Assembly (NCBI RefSeq): GCF_003343245.1
Contig: NZ_CP024901.1
Span: forward strand, 4,898,001 to 4,962,000
Direction: 5' to 3'
DNA length: 64,000 nucleotides
From: Photorhabdus laumondii subsp. laumondii
GTDB lineage: Bacteria > Pseudomonadota > Gammaproteobacteria > Enterobacterales > Enterobacteriaceae
The translations under genes were made by a program, and so were the position numbers. The notes beneath the pieces are model-generated. The model was not told where the DNA came from. It did no database searches and worked only from the letters and a program-made list of their open reading frames with translations. The stretch's first letter is position 1, and each line of letters begins with the position of its first letter. Positions 62,306 through 64,000 of the stretch are shown in pieces.

Positions 62306-62541
62306 TGCCACATTTAGCAACGCTAATAAAATTATCATCAAAATCATTTTTCGATATTACAATAATTAGGGGCTAATAAGGAAGCCCCTTGGTATATATC
62401 ATACAAGATGGTTAAATAACGTTTCGTAATTATGCTACACATAGCCCCATCCAACCAATTGTTATACATAGAATTATGAGTGGTATAAGATGTAGCGCTA
62501 TTTTGAAATCTTATTTAAATAATCAGACTCAGTATTCCATA
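62306..62541. other. Gap between convergent genes
   Basis: About 235 bp. A hairpin AGGGGCT-AATAAGGA-AGCCCCT at 62368-62390 could end transcription of the minus-strand gene; no clear T-run. No gene. Confidence 0.35.
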
Positions 62542-63434
62542 TTAAAAATCTTGAAAAAATATCGCTCGATCAAACGGTGTTCGGTAAAGAGAATTTTGTT
62601 GATCTATTGTAGTAGCCTGAGAAGACATACCAGAAATAATCCCTATTTGACCAGCCGCAAGATTTCCCGTCATCAGCGTGTTCATATTATATTGGCAAAG
62701 CTCTACCTTCCATTTATCTGCCACAACATTATACCACTCGACGATTAATGTACCATTATTTGCCGCAAGCAATCCAATTCGCCAGCGGGACCAAGTATTT
62801 TTTGGCCATTCATAACTCAGTGGAACACCATGAGCATCACCTAGCGTCGGTTGTCCTTTATAAATACCATCCGTTTGTTTACCAACAAAATTGACTGCCT
62901 GAATCAAATTAGCCTGAAGATTCCAAACCATGATATAAGGCGTCGCCGTGTCAATCGAAGTCCCTAACGAAATATTTGATGGCATCCATTGAGGCTTACC
63001 TTGATATCCCCCAGTCAAATGAATCGCCATATAGCCGTAACCAATATTTTGATATGTACCGCTTGCGCTCGTTTTCTTGGATAGCACACTTACTGAAATG
63101 TCAGGATATGGATTACAAAACAGGTCAAGTTCACAATAACAATGTCTGGCATCAACCGGTGTGTCTGTTGCAATCCCGAGACAGTGACTGCCAATATTGC
63201 CAAATTTAGACAAAGTTTGTGCCTTGAAAGCTTTCCTTCCCCCAACACTGATGATATCCCAAGCGCTAGTCCCGTAACCTGAGTCCTTAAACAACACACC
63301 AGCTCTCTGTGTTGTCGCATCTACCCACATCGACCTTCAGGATATAAATTTGGTTCCCATACCGTTATTGGAACCGCAGTGGAATTAGATGAACTTTCAA
63401 TTGAGATTTGACGTTCATGTTGTTCTAATTTCAT
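62542..63434 (-). pseudogene. Hypothetical protein gene with a frameshift near its 5' end
   Basis: ATG 63434 (GGAG about 11 bases upstream) opens MKLEQHERQISIESSSNSTA and runs 37 codons to TAG at 63321. The main 262-codon frame overlaps in a different phase from 63330 on. A one-base loss around 63330-63340 would explain it. I do not recognise the family; the body has many beta-type stretches (HCYCELDLF, GYGYMAIHLTGGYQG, WSRWRIGLLAANNGTLIVEWY) like a concanavalin-type sandwich. An internal start at ATG 63330 could still make a shorter protein, but no good ribosome site is seen. Confidence 0.55.
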
Positions 63435-63917
63435 AACTAAAATATCTCCTATAAAAAATAAAATCACACTTCAATCTTATTTTTATACCTAAAATCAAGA
63501 TTAATTTTAATTCTAAAATGAATAAAAACCCTCATGCTTATCAAAAAAACATTAAATTCACCAATGAATTGTTAATATATGAATTTACTTATAATCCATT
63601 AATGGCATTAATTTACCCATATGCAAAATAATTTTTCAAAACAGTAGATCACTTGGAGATAATTAAATCCAATTTCAATTATCTATCAGTTAAATATAAA
63701 CATTGAGTTAAAATCAGAAAAAAATAATATAAATTATCTATCTATTAGTTGAGCCAGATCTTTATTTATAAAAAATAATGATGTTTGTTTAATTTTAAAA
63801 AAAGTAAATAATAGAGTCTTATGATAAGGTGATTTGTATAAATTAAGAATTAGGATAAGTATTTTAGAGGGAACTAAATAAGAAAAAACGAAAATAACTA
63901 ACCTAGGAGTATTAATC
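63435..63917. promoter_or_regulatory. AT-rich divergent region
   Basis: About 480 bp between the frameshifted minus-strand gene and the plus-strand gene at 63918. It must hold the promoters of both. A 73-codon minus-strand frame (63734-63955) has a biased composition and is not called. Confidence 0.35.
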
Positions 63918-64000
63918 ATGTCAATTGTTTTTGCATCAATAGATCCACGTAGCAATCCGCTACAAACATCAAGTCAAAATTATGTTGATATACCCGGTTT
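63918..64000 (+). CDS. Start of an unidentified gene (partial, 3' end off window)
   Basis: ATG 63918 with GGAG eight bases upstream (CTAGGAGTATTAATC). The 27 visible codons read MSIVFASIDPRSNPLQTSSQ, then NYVDIPG. Too short to name; no signal peptide is visible so far. Confidence 0.6.
   Translation, partial: MSIVFASIDPRSNPLQTSSQNYVDIPG

Noticed and set aside
63734..63955. 73-codon minus-strand frame near the right edge
   Set aside because: Low-complexity composition, overlaps the start of a plus-strand gene with a good ribosome site, and no motif.

Overview
The window looks like a Photorhabdus chromosome (Morganellaceae; an insect pathogen and nematode symbiont). The evidence is a complete-looking type II polyketide anthraquinone (ant) cluster in the known Photorhabdus order, several ERIC elements (127-bp enterobacterial intergenic repeats), a hemopexin-like 'photopexin' type protein, LecB-type lectins, and a type VI secretion system (T6SS) in AT-rich DNA. 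This identification comes from remembered family features; no database search was run.

Layout. (1) 1-9405, minus strand: antA-antI, giving ketoreductase, phosphopantetheinyl transferase, cyclase, KS-alpha, KS-beta, ACP, CoA-ligase-like enzyme, three-domain aromatase/cyclase and hydrolase (antI runs off the left edge). An ERIC element lies between antC and antD, and two more lie upstream of antA. (2) 10380-12272: a HigBA-like toxin-antitoxin pair with a perfect 20-bp palindrome in front of the antitoxin, then remains of a second antitoxin and of a BsuBI/PstI-type adenine methyltransferase. (3) 12401-50057, minus strand: a large T6SS locus in transcription order tssB(relic)-tssC-tssK-tssL-ompA-like-hcp(relic)-clpV-vgrG-DUF4123 adaptor-effector-two putative immunity genes-membrane protein-PAAR-membrane protein-tssM-hcp-effector-two putative immunity genes-membrane protein-PAAR(relic)-tssA-tssF-tssG-tssJ-tssE-vasL. 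The effector/immunity/membrane/PAAR block is present twice, on either side of tssM. One immunity-like gene of the second block is split by an IS50-like insertion sequence with a clear 9-bp target duplication. (4) 50806-57501: a hypothetical gene, an MFS transporter, two secreted-type lectin genes (one trefoil-like plus LecB, one hemopexin-like plus LecB) and a Baeyer-Villiger type monooxygenase. (5) 57563-60519: a rhomboid protease, a decayed IS630 transposase, and an Rpn-family nuclease gene followed by two extra tandem copies of its own 3' end. (6) 61261-64000: a third LecB-type lectin, a frameshifted gene and the first codons of a plus-strand gene.

How the parts work together. The ant genes form a single pathway to an anthraquinone pigment. 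The T6SS genes encode nearly the whole machine (TssA, C, D, E, F, G, H, I, J, K, L, M, PAAR and accessory proteins), but this locus has only a 38-codon relic of tssB, so it can fire only if another TssB is supplied in trans. The duplicated effector blocks suggest the locus is a site of effector acquisition and turnover. The most unusual structure is the rpn region: the C-terminal part of Rpn is repeated as two free-standing 67-codon reading frames, each with its own ribosome-binding site and terminator, which resembles an amplified set of the intragenic antitoxins described for E. coli Rpn proteins. The lectin genes share one LecB-like C-terminal module joined to different N-terminal modules, and the calcium-loop aspartates of classical LecB are replaced by asparagines.
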